From Sedimentisphaerales bacterium (lineage in GTDB: Bacteria; Planctomycetota; Phycisphaerae; Sedimentisphaerales; Anaerobacaceae), in contig JAFGTU010000366.1 of assembly GCA_016933985.1 (NCBI GenBank), positions 1-8,244 of the forward strand: a stretch of 8,244 nucleotides of DNA, in the 5' to 3' direction. The first letter of the stretch is position 1, and each line of letters begins with the position of its first letter. A program made the position numbers and the translations under genes. Of this stretch, positions 1-5,953 are shown one piece after another. The notes below the pieces were generated by a model. It was not told the DNA's origin, searched no databases, and worked only from the letters and a program-made list of their open reading frames with translations.

Positions 1-1
1 C

Positions 2-1144
2 CCAGCCGAATTGGACAAGGCCGCCGCCGCCCCAATCCTCAAGCTCTCGTCTGTCAAGTCACCGGTCAAGATCGCCTCAATCGAACTGCTGAGGGACAAT
101 CGCAACCACTTCGTCCGCTGCCGTTCAACCGACGGCGCCGTCGGCGTAGCCGTCGCCAATAGTCACGCTGCCTATCTCTACCCTATCCTCCAGCGATTGG
201 TCGTACCCTATTTCATCGGTAAAGACGCCCGCGACCTCGAATCACTTATCGACGGCGTTTACGTCTATAAGAGCAACTACAAGCTCGCAAACCTCGCCCT
301 CTGGTGCTGCGTAGCATGGGTCGAGTTCAGCATCCTCGATATGCTCGGCAAGATCGAAGAAAAACCGGTAGCAGACCTGCTCGGTGGCATAATCAACAGC
401 CAAATCACGATGTACACCGCCAGCGGCAACCGCCAAACTACCCCGCAGCAGGAAGTCAAAATCCTAAAAAAGCATGTCGATGAAGGCGCCCACGCCGTCA
501 AGTTCAAGGTCGGCGGACGAATGAGCAACAACGCCGACTCAATCCCCGGCAGAACCGAGGGACTGATCCGAATCATTAGAAAGGTCCTTGGCGACAAGGT
601 CGCTATTTACGCCGACGCAAACGGCTCTTACGACTGCCGCAAAGGAACAGAAATCGGCAGGCTCATGCAGGACCACGGTATCGACATGTTCGAAGAGCCC
701 TGCCCTTGGGACCACCTTGAAGAGACAAAATGCGTCGCCGACGCTCTCACCATGCCTGTAGCCGGCGGCGAACAGGAAACATCGCTTCGTCGGTTTCGCT
801 CGATGATCTGTAACAACGCCCTCGATGTCATCCAGCCTGATCTTCACTACAACGGCGGCTTCATCCGCGCCATCCGTGTCGCTCGAATGGCAGATGAAGC
901 CGGCCTGACCGTCGTCCCACACATGTCCGGCGACGGCACCGGCTACGTCGAAGTCCTCCAATTCGCATCCTGCACCCCCAACATCGGGCCGTTCCACGAA
1001 TACAAAGGCGGCATTGAACGCACAGGTCAATGGTACGACCCGCCCCTTCGCTTCGAAGACGGCGCCGTAAATGTCCCCACAAGCCCCGGCCTCGGAATTT
1101 CCGACGACGCCGACATCCTCAAAAATGCTAAAGCTGTCGAGTAA
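2..1144 (+). CDS. Mandelate racemase/muconate lactonizing enzyme family protein, 5'-truncated
   Basis: This is an enolase-superfamily enzyme, a family that abstracts the proton next to a carboxylate with Mg2+; many members dehydrate or epimerise sugar acids. Numbering from the TTG at position 11, the catalytic set of the mandelate racemase subgroup is complete. It has a KFK motif (K164, K166), metal ligands D202 (YADAN), E228 (FEEP) and E254 (GGEQE), and an Asp/His dyad at D277 (QPDLH) and H304 (VVPHM). The N-terminal capping domain begins near residue 18. The frame stays open to the window edge and no ribosome binding site precedes the TTG, so the true start lies outside. The Ala-rich stretch before residue 10 could be the end of a leader such as a Tat signal, but the key part is not visible. 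The substrate cannot be read from sequence. The stop is TAA, and the gene converges on the membrane-protein gene with a 31-bp gap. Confidence 0.9.
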   Translation, partial: PAELDKAAAAPILKLSSVKSPVKIASIELLRDNRNHFVRCRSTDGAVGVAVANSHAAYLYPILQRLVVPYFIGKDARDLESLIDGVYVYKSNYKLANLALWCCVAWVEFSILDMLGKIEEKPVADLLGGIINSQITMYTASGNRQTTPQQEVKILKKHVDEGAHAVKFKVGGRMSNNADSIPGRTEGLIRIIRKVLGDKVAIYADANGSYDCRKGTEIGRLMQDHGIDMFEEPCPWDHLEETKCVADALTMPVAGGEQETSLRRFRSMICNNALDVIQPDLHYNGGFIRAIRVARMADEAGLTVVPHMSGDGTGYVEVLQFASCTPNIGPFHEYKGGIERTGQWYDPPLRFEDGAVNVPTSPGLGISDDADILKNAKAVE

Positions 1145-1175
1145 GAACAATATCACAGCGGCAGATATGCATGGG

Positions 1176-1778
1176 CTATCTCGGCTGATAGTAGGAGGGA
1201 CGTCTTCCATTTGCGCCGGGGGCAAAGGCCTGGCTGAAGATCGCCTGTCCTGCGGGACTGTCGCCCGCCACCCACTGCTCATCTTCGAGTCTGCGAAGCA
1301 GCCTGCCCCTGCCCCATCGTCTCGCAGGCGTCAGCCTGGGCCCTGCCTTATCCGCAACCTCGTTGAGACCATTCGGATCGGCGACTTCCAGAAAGGCGAT
1401 AAATCGCTCGGCCTCGTTCGGCTCGTCCGAGTAGCTCAGAACGTATGCCCTGACGCCCGCCGGCCTTCCGTCCGCCAGAGGGCCCGACGGCGCCTCGATG
1501 GGCGGCGTCAGACCCCTCTTCGCAGTAAATAGCTCGCCAGTATTCAAATCATAATACCATTCCCTCTTATACTCGGCGACCTGCGGAACATGTTGGGGCC
1601 GGCTCAGCCACACTATCACCATCAACAGCAGAAACACGGAACCGCCCGCAACCGCCGTCACAAAAACGGGATTCTCATTGACCCATCTTCGGGCCGCCAA
1701 TTCCTCCCACCAAACGCCGAGCCGTTCCCGCCTCCTCGCAATATCGTACTTCAGCCACTCAGGAATCTCAAATGCCAT
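1176..1778 (-). CDS. Single-pass membrane protein of unknown function, planctomycete type
   Basis: This 200-residue protein has a basic, Trp-rich cytoplasmic N-terminus (residues 8-32, including ARRRERL and ARRW), one transmembrane helix at about 37-58, and an outer soluble part. The soluble part contains EWYYDLNTGELF (73-84), TPPIEAPSG (91-99) and VRAYVLSYSDEPNEAERFIAFLE (109-131). From memory this pattern recurs in small planctomycete membrane proteins of unknown role. I assign no function. The C-terminal 50 residues are Arg/Gly/Pro-rich and probably disordered. The ATG start is supported by AGAGG at 1786-1790, seven bases upstream. The gene follows the pseudopilin gene by 42 bp on the same strand and is probably co-transcribed with it, which would fit a part in the same envelope process. 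No enzyme motif is visible. Confidence 0.82.
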   Translation of the reverse strand: MAFEIPEWLKYDIARRRERLGVWWEELAARRWVNENPVFVTAVAGGSVFLLLMVIVWLSRPQHVPQVAEYKREWYYDLNTGELFTAKRGLTPPIEAPSGPLADGRPAGVRAYVLSYSDEPNEAERFIAFLEVADPNGLNEVADKAGPRLTPARRWGRGRLLRRLEDEQWVAGDSPAGQAIFSQAFAPGANGRRPSYYQPR

Positions 1779-1785
1779 GCGAAAA

Positions 1786-1790
1786 CCTCT
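1786..1790 (-). promoter_or_regulatory. Ribosome binding site of the membrane-protein gene
   Basis: AGAGG on the minus strand lies seven bases before the ATG at 1778. It supports that start and separate translation from the pseudopilin gene. Confidence 0.6.
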
Positions 1791-1820
1791 GTACAGTTTG
1801 CGTTGCGCTTTGGCCGAATA

Positions 1821-2642
1821 CTACTCCCAAACCCCGTTGCCCCAGAGCAACTGGACGTAATTATCGAGGTCTGGATTCTCCGGGGATGCATCCTCCACAT
1901 CCATCGTCCAATTCGCCAGTTCAACCGTTCGCGGATCACTGTATTTCCAATAATCACAGTGCCCGTCTGCAAACGACATATTAGTGCCCCCGCCATGTCG
2001 AGCCGTAATATTTCGAGTGTCTTCCTTCAACCACGTGGGGGGAATGGCGTCTATCTTTTTCACAGAGCAAAAAGAGCCATCCAACCATCTTGCCCCCGAC
2101 TTGGCGCCGGCATCGATGAATACAGCCTTATTGGAACTACCTTTAATCTCGCTCATCGAGAAAAAAGGCTTTATATTGTCGTCGTCCTCGCAGTTACATT
2201 TATTGCCGTTCATTGCCCGGCAGAGGGAATAACTGCGCAACATGTCGCTACTGTCGCTCTTGCATTTGTATAACTCAAATATCTGGCCGGCATAGTCCCA
2301 CAAGACCCCGTCTTTGATTGCCTGCGCGGTGCCGCCTAGATCATTCGTCGGAAGATCTTCTCCGTCGGCTACCCAGCAATACTTCGCCCCTGCAACGTCC
2401 CAGTTGGTATCCGACGAACACAAGTTATCGTCGAAATCATGGGCATACATCATCCAGGCCTGCGTCAGCCCACGAATGTTGGCAAGGCAGTGAATCCGCT
2501 TGCCCATCTCCCGCGCCCCCGACAAAGACGGCAGAAGAATAGACATCAAAAGCGAGATAATAGATATCACCACCAGCAGCTCGATAAGCGTGAAACCTTC
2601 ATCCTTAACAGCCGCAACTTTGTTTGCCTCTAACATGGCCAC
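1821..2642 (-). CDS. Type II secretion-like pseudopilin with H-X9-DG C-terminal motif
   Basis: This 273-residue protein has a class III (prepilin) signal. Residues 1-16 are a short charged leader ending in KDEG, and cleavage is expected between G16 and F17. FTLIELLVVI follows, with Glu at mature position 5 (E21) and a hydrophobic helix to about residue 40. The C-terminal H-X9-DG motif is seen as H216 to D226-G227 (ARHGGGT...FADG), typical of the large planctomycete family of pseudopilin-like proteins. The outer domain holds nine cysteines, including a C-N-C at 149-151 followed by an acidic patch (EDDDN). The ORF opens with GTG at 2642; an ATG two codons in (2636) is an alternative. GGAAGG at 2648-2653 is 5 bases from the GTG and 11 from the ATG, which slightly favours GTG. 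The product is probably anchored in the inner membrane and exposed in the periplasm. A specific role in secretion or surface structure is not readable. Confidence 0.92.
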   Translation of the reverse strand: MAMLEANKVAAVKDEGFTLIELLVVISIISLLMSILLPSLSGAREMGKRIHCLANIRGLTQAWMMYAHDFDDNLCSSDTNWDVAGAKYCWVADGEDLPTNDLGGTAQAIKDGVLWDYAGQIFELYKCKSDSSDMLRSYSLCRAMNGNKCNCEDDDNIKPFFSMSEIKGSSNKAVFIDAGAKSGARWLDGSFCSVKKIDAIPPTWLKEDTRNITARHGGGTNMSFADGHCDYWKYSDPRTVELANWTMDVEDASPENPDLDNYVQLLWGNGVWE

Positions 2643-2676
2643 GGATACCTTCCCCTAATCACTTTAGCAAGGCATT

Positions 2677-2718
2677 TAGCCGGTATATACACAATCTTAT
2701 TATACCCACTGCCGGCTA
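2677..2718. repeat. Inverted repeat bracketing the pseudopilin -10 box
   Basis: TAGCCGG at 2677-2683 is the exact reverse complement of CCGGCTA at 2712-2718. Allowing a two-base bulge, the arms extend by GCA (2673) and TGC. The 28-bp interval contains the predicted -10 box and start site of the pseudopilin promoter. The position suits an operator or a looped structure, but a chance repeat cannot be excluded. Confidence 0.45.
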
Positions 2719-2727
2719 TGCGGGCAA
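2699..2727 (-). promoter_or_regulatory. Sigma-70-type promoter of the pseudopilin/membrane-protein unit
   Basis: On the minus strand, TTGCCC (2722-2727) is followed after 17 bp by a perfect TATAAT (2699-2704). Transcription would start near 2692, giving a leader of about 50 bases before the GTG at 2642. The fit in both boxes and the spacing is good, and the site lies directly upstream of the gene it would serve. Confidence 0.65.
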
Positions 2728-2778
2728 GATATTCTCAAAAGCGCACACTGATTAAAGTGTCGGAATGAGGCATTATGT

Positions 2779-2806
2779 TACGCGGAAAATTGAAAAATTC
2801 CGCGTA
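2779..2806. terminator. Perfect 9-bp hairpin between the deacetylase and pseudopilin genes
   Basis: TACGCGGAA (2779-2787) and TTCCGCGTA (2798-2806) form a perfect 9-bp stem with an A/T-rich 10-base loop. It lies 116 bp past the stop of the deacetylase gene and upstream of the pseudopilin promoter, where a terminator of the long operon would be expected. No run of U follows the stem on either strand, so it is not a classical intrinsic terminator. It could equally be a transcript-end stabiliser or a protein-binding site. Confidence 0.35.
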
Positions 2807-2922
2807 TCAGGCTATCTTCTCTCACATGAAATACCGCCGGACACGCTTTCCCGGCACGTTTCACGCCGTCGCCGGTTTTTAACAATTCCAGAGGCCCGCA
2901 TCTGCAATCTCTCCGCCCGTTT

Positions 2923-4071
2923 TTACTTCGGGACTTCAAGTCCGTGGATCGGAAATACCTTTTCCTGAACCCGCTTGACTGTCGCTTTTAATGCAGGCTC
3001 GACGCTTTCACGCTGTTCGTTGGTTACCGCCAGTGCTCTGTCGCGCAGGCCCCCCTGCCAGTCGGTACTCTCGAGCATCACCCCACCAATAGCGGCACTG
3101 GTCTCATGATCGCAGGCCGCCCCGCAGAGAACGCTCCATGCCAAAGACCAGGCCCGCACAGTATTATCGACGTTGTACCCCCCGCCGCCCGTCATAAGAA
3201 TGGGCTTATCGTAGGTCAGCAAATGGCTCACTACCTCGGAATATACATTATTCGTCAATTGTAAATGCGCCAGAGGATCCCCCGCAAGCCCGTCCGCTCC
3301 ACATTGAAGAACGAACACATCCGGATTGAAAACTCCGGCTAGCGGCGGAAATACCGCCTCAAAAGCCTTAAGATAGGCCTCATCGTAGGTATCCACGGGC
3401 AGAGAAACGTTTACGCAGTAGCCCTCTCCGGCCCTGGCCCCAATTTCATCGACAAAGCCGGTTCCAGGAAACAGCGTGTCTGGATCCTGGTGGAAAGATA
3501 CCGTCATCACATCGCAGCGTTCGTAAAAGGCGTATGCAACCCCGTCGCCGTGGTGGACATCAACATCAAGATACAGCACCCTCTTTCCCTTCTCGGCAAA
3601 GACTATGCACGCCAGGGCCACGTCGTTGATATAGCAGAAGCCCGATGCGTGTTCCGGGCCGGCGTGATGAAATCCGCCCGACGGGTTGAATGTCACCGCA
3701 GCCGATCCGGATAGAATCAGTTCTGCGCCTGTCAGCGTGCCGCCCGTGGCCAGAACCGGATAGTCGTGCATCCCTGCAAAGACCGGACAATCAACAGTGC
3801 CGATCCCCATACCCAGCATCTCCACCTTCCACCGCCCCCTGGCCGAATCCCTCAAAGCGTGAAGATAATCCGTTGAGTGAAACTTCCGCAGGACCTCTCG
3901 CCGGGCGGCCACTGGAGCAACTTCCCTGCGGCCCTGGCCTGAAAGCAGGCCCATCGACTTTAGAACCCTTCTGACACGACCGGCCCGGTCCGTATCGAAC
4001 GGACAGTGTTCGGGGTAGCTGAAACTCTCAAGCTCGGGCGAATGAATAAATGCCGCTTTCTTCGTCGCCAA
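2923..4071 (-). CDS. Class I HDAC-like zinc deacetylase (AcuC-type)
   Basis: This 382-residue protein of the arginase/deacetylase fold removes acetyl groups from lysine side chains, or in relatives from small amides. All residues known to matter in this family are visible. They are the His pair H135-H136 (GGFHHAGPEHASGFCYIND), D169 with zinc ligands D171 and H173 (YLDVDVHHGDG), the third zinc ligand D260 (QCGADGLAGDP), and the transition-state Tyr Y299 (GGGGYN). Length and motif order match bacterial AcuC and the eukaryotic class I core, so an active enzyme is expected. It is the last gene of the operon, nine bases after the CoA-transferase/GNAT gene. The start is TTG at 4071, chosen because AGGAG lies six bases before it. 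In Bacillus, AcuC reverses AcuA acetylation of acetyl-CoA synthetase. A similar role here is inferred from context, and acetylpolyamine or other amide substrates remain possible. Confidence 0.94.
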   Translation of the reverse strand: MATKKAAFIHSPELESFSYPEHCPFDTDRAGRVRRVLKSMGLLSGQGRREVAPVAARREVLRKFHSTDYLHALRDSARGRWKVEMLGMGIGTVDCPVFAGMHDYPVLATGGTLTGAELILSGSAAVTFNPSGGFHHAGPEHASGFCYINDVALACIVFAEKGKRVLYLDVDVHHGDGVAYAFYERCDVMTVSFHQDPDTLFPGTGFVDEIGARAGEGYCVNVSLPVDTYDEAYLKAFEAVFPPLAGVFNPDVFVLQCGADGLAGDPLAHLQLTNNVYSEVVSHLLTYDKPILMTGGGGYNVDNTVRAWSLAWSVLCGAACDHETSAAIGGVMLESTDWQGGLRDRALAVTNEQRESVEPALKATVKRVQEKVFPIHGLEVPK

Positions 4072-4077
4072 AGGCTG

Positions 4078-4082
4078 CTCCT
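4078..4082 (-). promoter_or_regulatory. Ribosome binding site deciding the TTG start of the deacetylase
   Basis: AGGAG overlaps the TAG stop codon (4081-4083) of the preceding gene and sits six bases upstream of TTG 4071. The overlap suggests that translation of the deacetylase is coupled to that of the CoA-transferase/GNAT protein. Confidence 0.65.
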
Positions 4083-5952
4083 ATCCACCTTCCTTTACAA
4101 GGTCGTATGTTATGCTATAGGCATCGCCGTCAAACTCCGTGTTCACCTTGTAGCCGGAGTTGTGGAATACGGCAAGCATCGACTTATTGCTGGGCAGCAC
4201 CTTGGCAAAGAATCGTTTAACGCCGCGTTTCTTCGCGATCTGCGTAACGTACTCCAGAAGAAAAGTCCCCATACCCTTCTGCTGCCATTCATCTTGAACC
4301 AGGAAAGCCACCTCTGCCGCCTGACTGTGCGGATCGAGGAAATACTGCGCTATCGCAACAACCTCTTCGCCGGATATCCCGGGCACAACGCCCACAATCG
4401 CAACATCCTTCTTGTAGTCGATGTTCGTCAGCTGCTGGATGTGGCTGTGAGGGAATGCGACTGTGCCGGTCATATAGCGCGTCTTGACCGACGCCTCGCT
4501 CAAAGAATACATCATCTCCGATAGCGCCGGTTCATCGGTCGGCTTGACGGGCCTGAAGAATATCTCAGTCCCGTCCCGAAGAGTGGAGTAATGCTCCAAT
4601 TCCTTCGGGTAACTAAGCTCATCGGACACCAGTTCGATCTGGTCCTGATAGATATAGTTCTTCGCTTTGGCCGCCTGCATCAGGGCCTTCCTGAACTTCG
4701 GATGCGCGATGTTAATCAGGTCGAGGACTCTCTCTCTGATACTCTTGCCGTGCAGATAAGCTACTCCGTATTCTGTAACCACGTAGTGCACGTCGCCTCT
4801 GGTCGTCACAACTCCCGCCCCCTCGGTCAAGTGCGGCACAATCCTCGATACCCGCCCGTCCCTTGCAGTGGACGGCATCGCAATTATGGCCTTTCCGCCC
4901 CTGCTCCGCGCTGCGCCCCGAATGAAATCCACTTGTCCGCCGATCCCGCTGTAGAACTGGTACCCCAGTGAATCCGAGCAGACCTGCCCCGTCAGGTCGA
5001 TTTCCAGCCCCACGTTGATACCAACCATTTTCTCGTGCTGACTGATGATGTTGATGTCGTTGACGTATTCGGTCGGGTAGAATTCAAAAAACGGATTGTT
5101 GTTGACATATTCGTACAAACGTTTGGATCCCATACAAAAACTTGCGACAACCTTGCCGCGATTGAGAGTCTTTTTCGCACAGGTAATTGCCCCGCACTCG
5201 ATCAGGTCGATAATCCAATCACTGAACATCTCAGTATGAACGCCAAGGTCCCTCTTCTCCGCGAGGAATTCAACCAGAGCCTGAGGGATACGCCCTATTC
5301 CGCACTCGATGGTGCTGCCGTCCTCCACAAGCCTGGCGATGTTCTGCCCGATGCTCCTAAGCGTATCATCCAATTCGGGCATCGGTATCTCGATCACATC
5401 CTCATCATAAGGAACCAGCACGTCGATTGCGTTGATATGGAGAAAGCTGTCGCCGAAGGTGCGCGGCATGTTGCCGTTGACCTGGGCTATGACGTATTTT
5501 GCATTCGCCGCTGCCGCCTTGACAATGTCAACCGACACACCCAGACTGCACAAACCGTTGGCATCAGGCGGCGTAATTGTGATTAAGGCAACGTCGATGG
5601 GGATCCGACCGGACTCAAATTCGACTGGTATCTCCGATAGAAATATCGGAGTATAGTCTCCGATGCCCTTTTGCAGAGCATCGCGCACGTTGTCGGCGAT
5701 GAAGAAGCTGTTCATCTTGAACTTTTCGCGGAACTTCTCATCAACGTACGGCGCAGCACCCATAGTCAGAAGATGCACTATGTGGGCGTCGTAAATATGA
5801 CTCGAATATTCCACCAAAGCATGCACAAGATGCTGCGGCTGCCCGCAACCCGTGCCTATGAATACACGGTCGCCCGATTTAATCAGCTTCATTGCCCGCG
5901 AGGCAATCTGTATCTTGTCTTTGTACTTCTCTTTCCAGTCGAATTCCTGCAT
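4081..5952 (-). CDS. Acetyl-CoA hydrolase/CoA-transferase fused to a GNAT acetyltransferase domain
   Basis: This is a two-part protein of 623 residues. Residues about 10-435 form a class I CoA-transferase of the acetyl-CoA hydrolase / 4-hydroxybutyrate CoA-transferase group, which moves CoA between acids through a glutamyl thioester. The likely catalytic Glu is E241 (VHTEMFSD), and the CoA-contacting loop is GIGGQVDF (336-343). After a linker, residues about 460-617 form a GNAT domain. It starts with DGTEIFFRPVKPTDEP and has the acetyl-CoA pyrophosphate loop QQKGMG (557-562) within the usual W-x-x-x-G-x-G setting. The transferase part alone is near usual family length, so the GNAT is an addition. 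The ATG start is one base after the TGA of the synthetase gene, with GGAG seven bases upstream. The opening of the GNAT resembles that of Pat-type lysine acetyltransferases. Its acceptor is unknown; protein lysine is inferred from the adjacent deacetylase. From memory, the same fusion occurs in other anaerobes, so the architecture itself is not new. Confidence 0.93.
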   Translation of the reverse strand: MQEFDWKEKYKDKIQIASRAMKLIKSGDRVFIGTGCGQPQHLVHALVEYSSHIYDAHIVHLLTMGAAPYVDEKFREKFKMNSFFIADNVRDALQKGIGDYTPIFLSEIPVEFESGRIPIDVALITITPPDANGLCSLGVSVDIVKAAAANAKYVIAQVNGNMPRTFGDSFLHINAIDVLVPYDEDVIEIPMPELDDTLRSIGQNIARLVEDGSTIECGIGRIPQALVEFLAEKRDLGVHTEMFSDWIIDLIECGAITCAKKTLNRGKVVASFCMGSKRLYEYVNNNPFFEFYPTEYVNDINIISQHEKMVGINVGLEIDLTGQVCSDSLGYQFYSGIGGQVDFIRGAARSRGGKAIIAMPSTARDGRVSRIVPHLTEGAGVVTTRGDVHYVVTEYGVAYLHGKSIRERVLDLINIAHPKFRKALMQAAKAKNYIYQDQIELVSDELSYPKELEHYSTLRDGTEIFFRPVKPTDEPALSEMMYSLSEASVKTRYMTGTVAFPHSHIQQLTNIDYKKDVAIVGVVPGISGEEVVAIAQYFLDPHSQAAEVAFLVQDEWQQKGMGTFLLEYVTQIAKKRGVKRFFAKVLPSNKSMLAVFHNSGYKVNTEFDGDAYSITYDLVKEGG

Positions 5953-5953
5953 A

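Noticed and set aside
1145..1195. Possible terminator between the convergent genes (AGATA...TATCT pairing).
   Set aside because: It has a 5-bp A/T stem overlapping the end of the membrane-protein gene and no U-run. There is not enough to call it.
539..1282. Long minus-strand reading frame of 247 codons opposite the enolase-superfamily gene.
   Set aside because: It is antisense to a gene with complete catalytic motifs, has no recognisable domain, and continues into the opposing gene's region. It is a shadow frame.
1590..2273. Plus-strand reading frame of 227 codons across the pseudopilin region.
   Set aside because: It overlaps two well-supported minus-strand genes and their junction, and its product has no recognisable motif.
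2745..2760. ACACT...AGTGT hairpin between the deacetylase and pseudopilin genes.
   Set aside because: It has a 5-bp, A/T-rich stem and is followed on the minus strand by GCGC before four T. It is weaker than the 9-bp hairpin nearby and could be chance.
2844..2880. Short CCGGC...GCCGG pairing followed by TTTTT on the plus strand.
   Set aside because: It has only a 5-bp stem with a long loop and points the wrong way for the deacetylase operon; no plus-strand gene lies nearby upstream to terminate.
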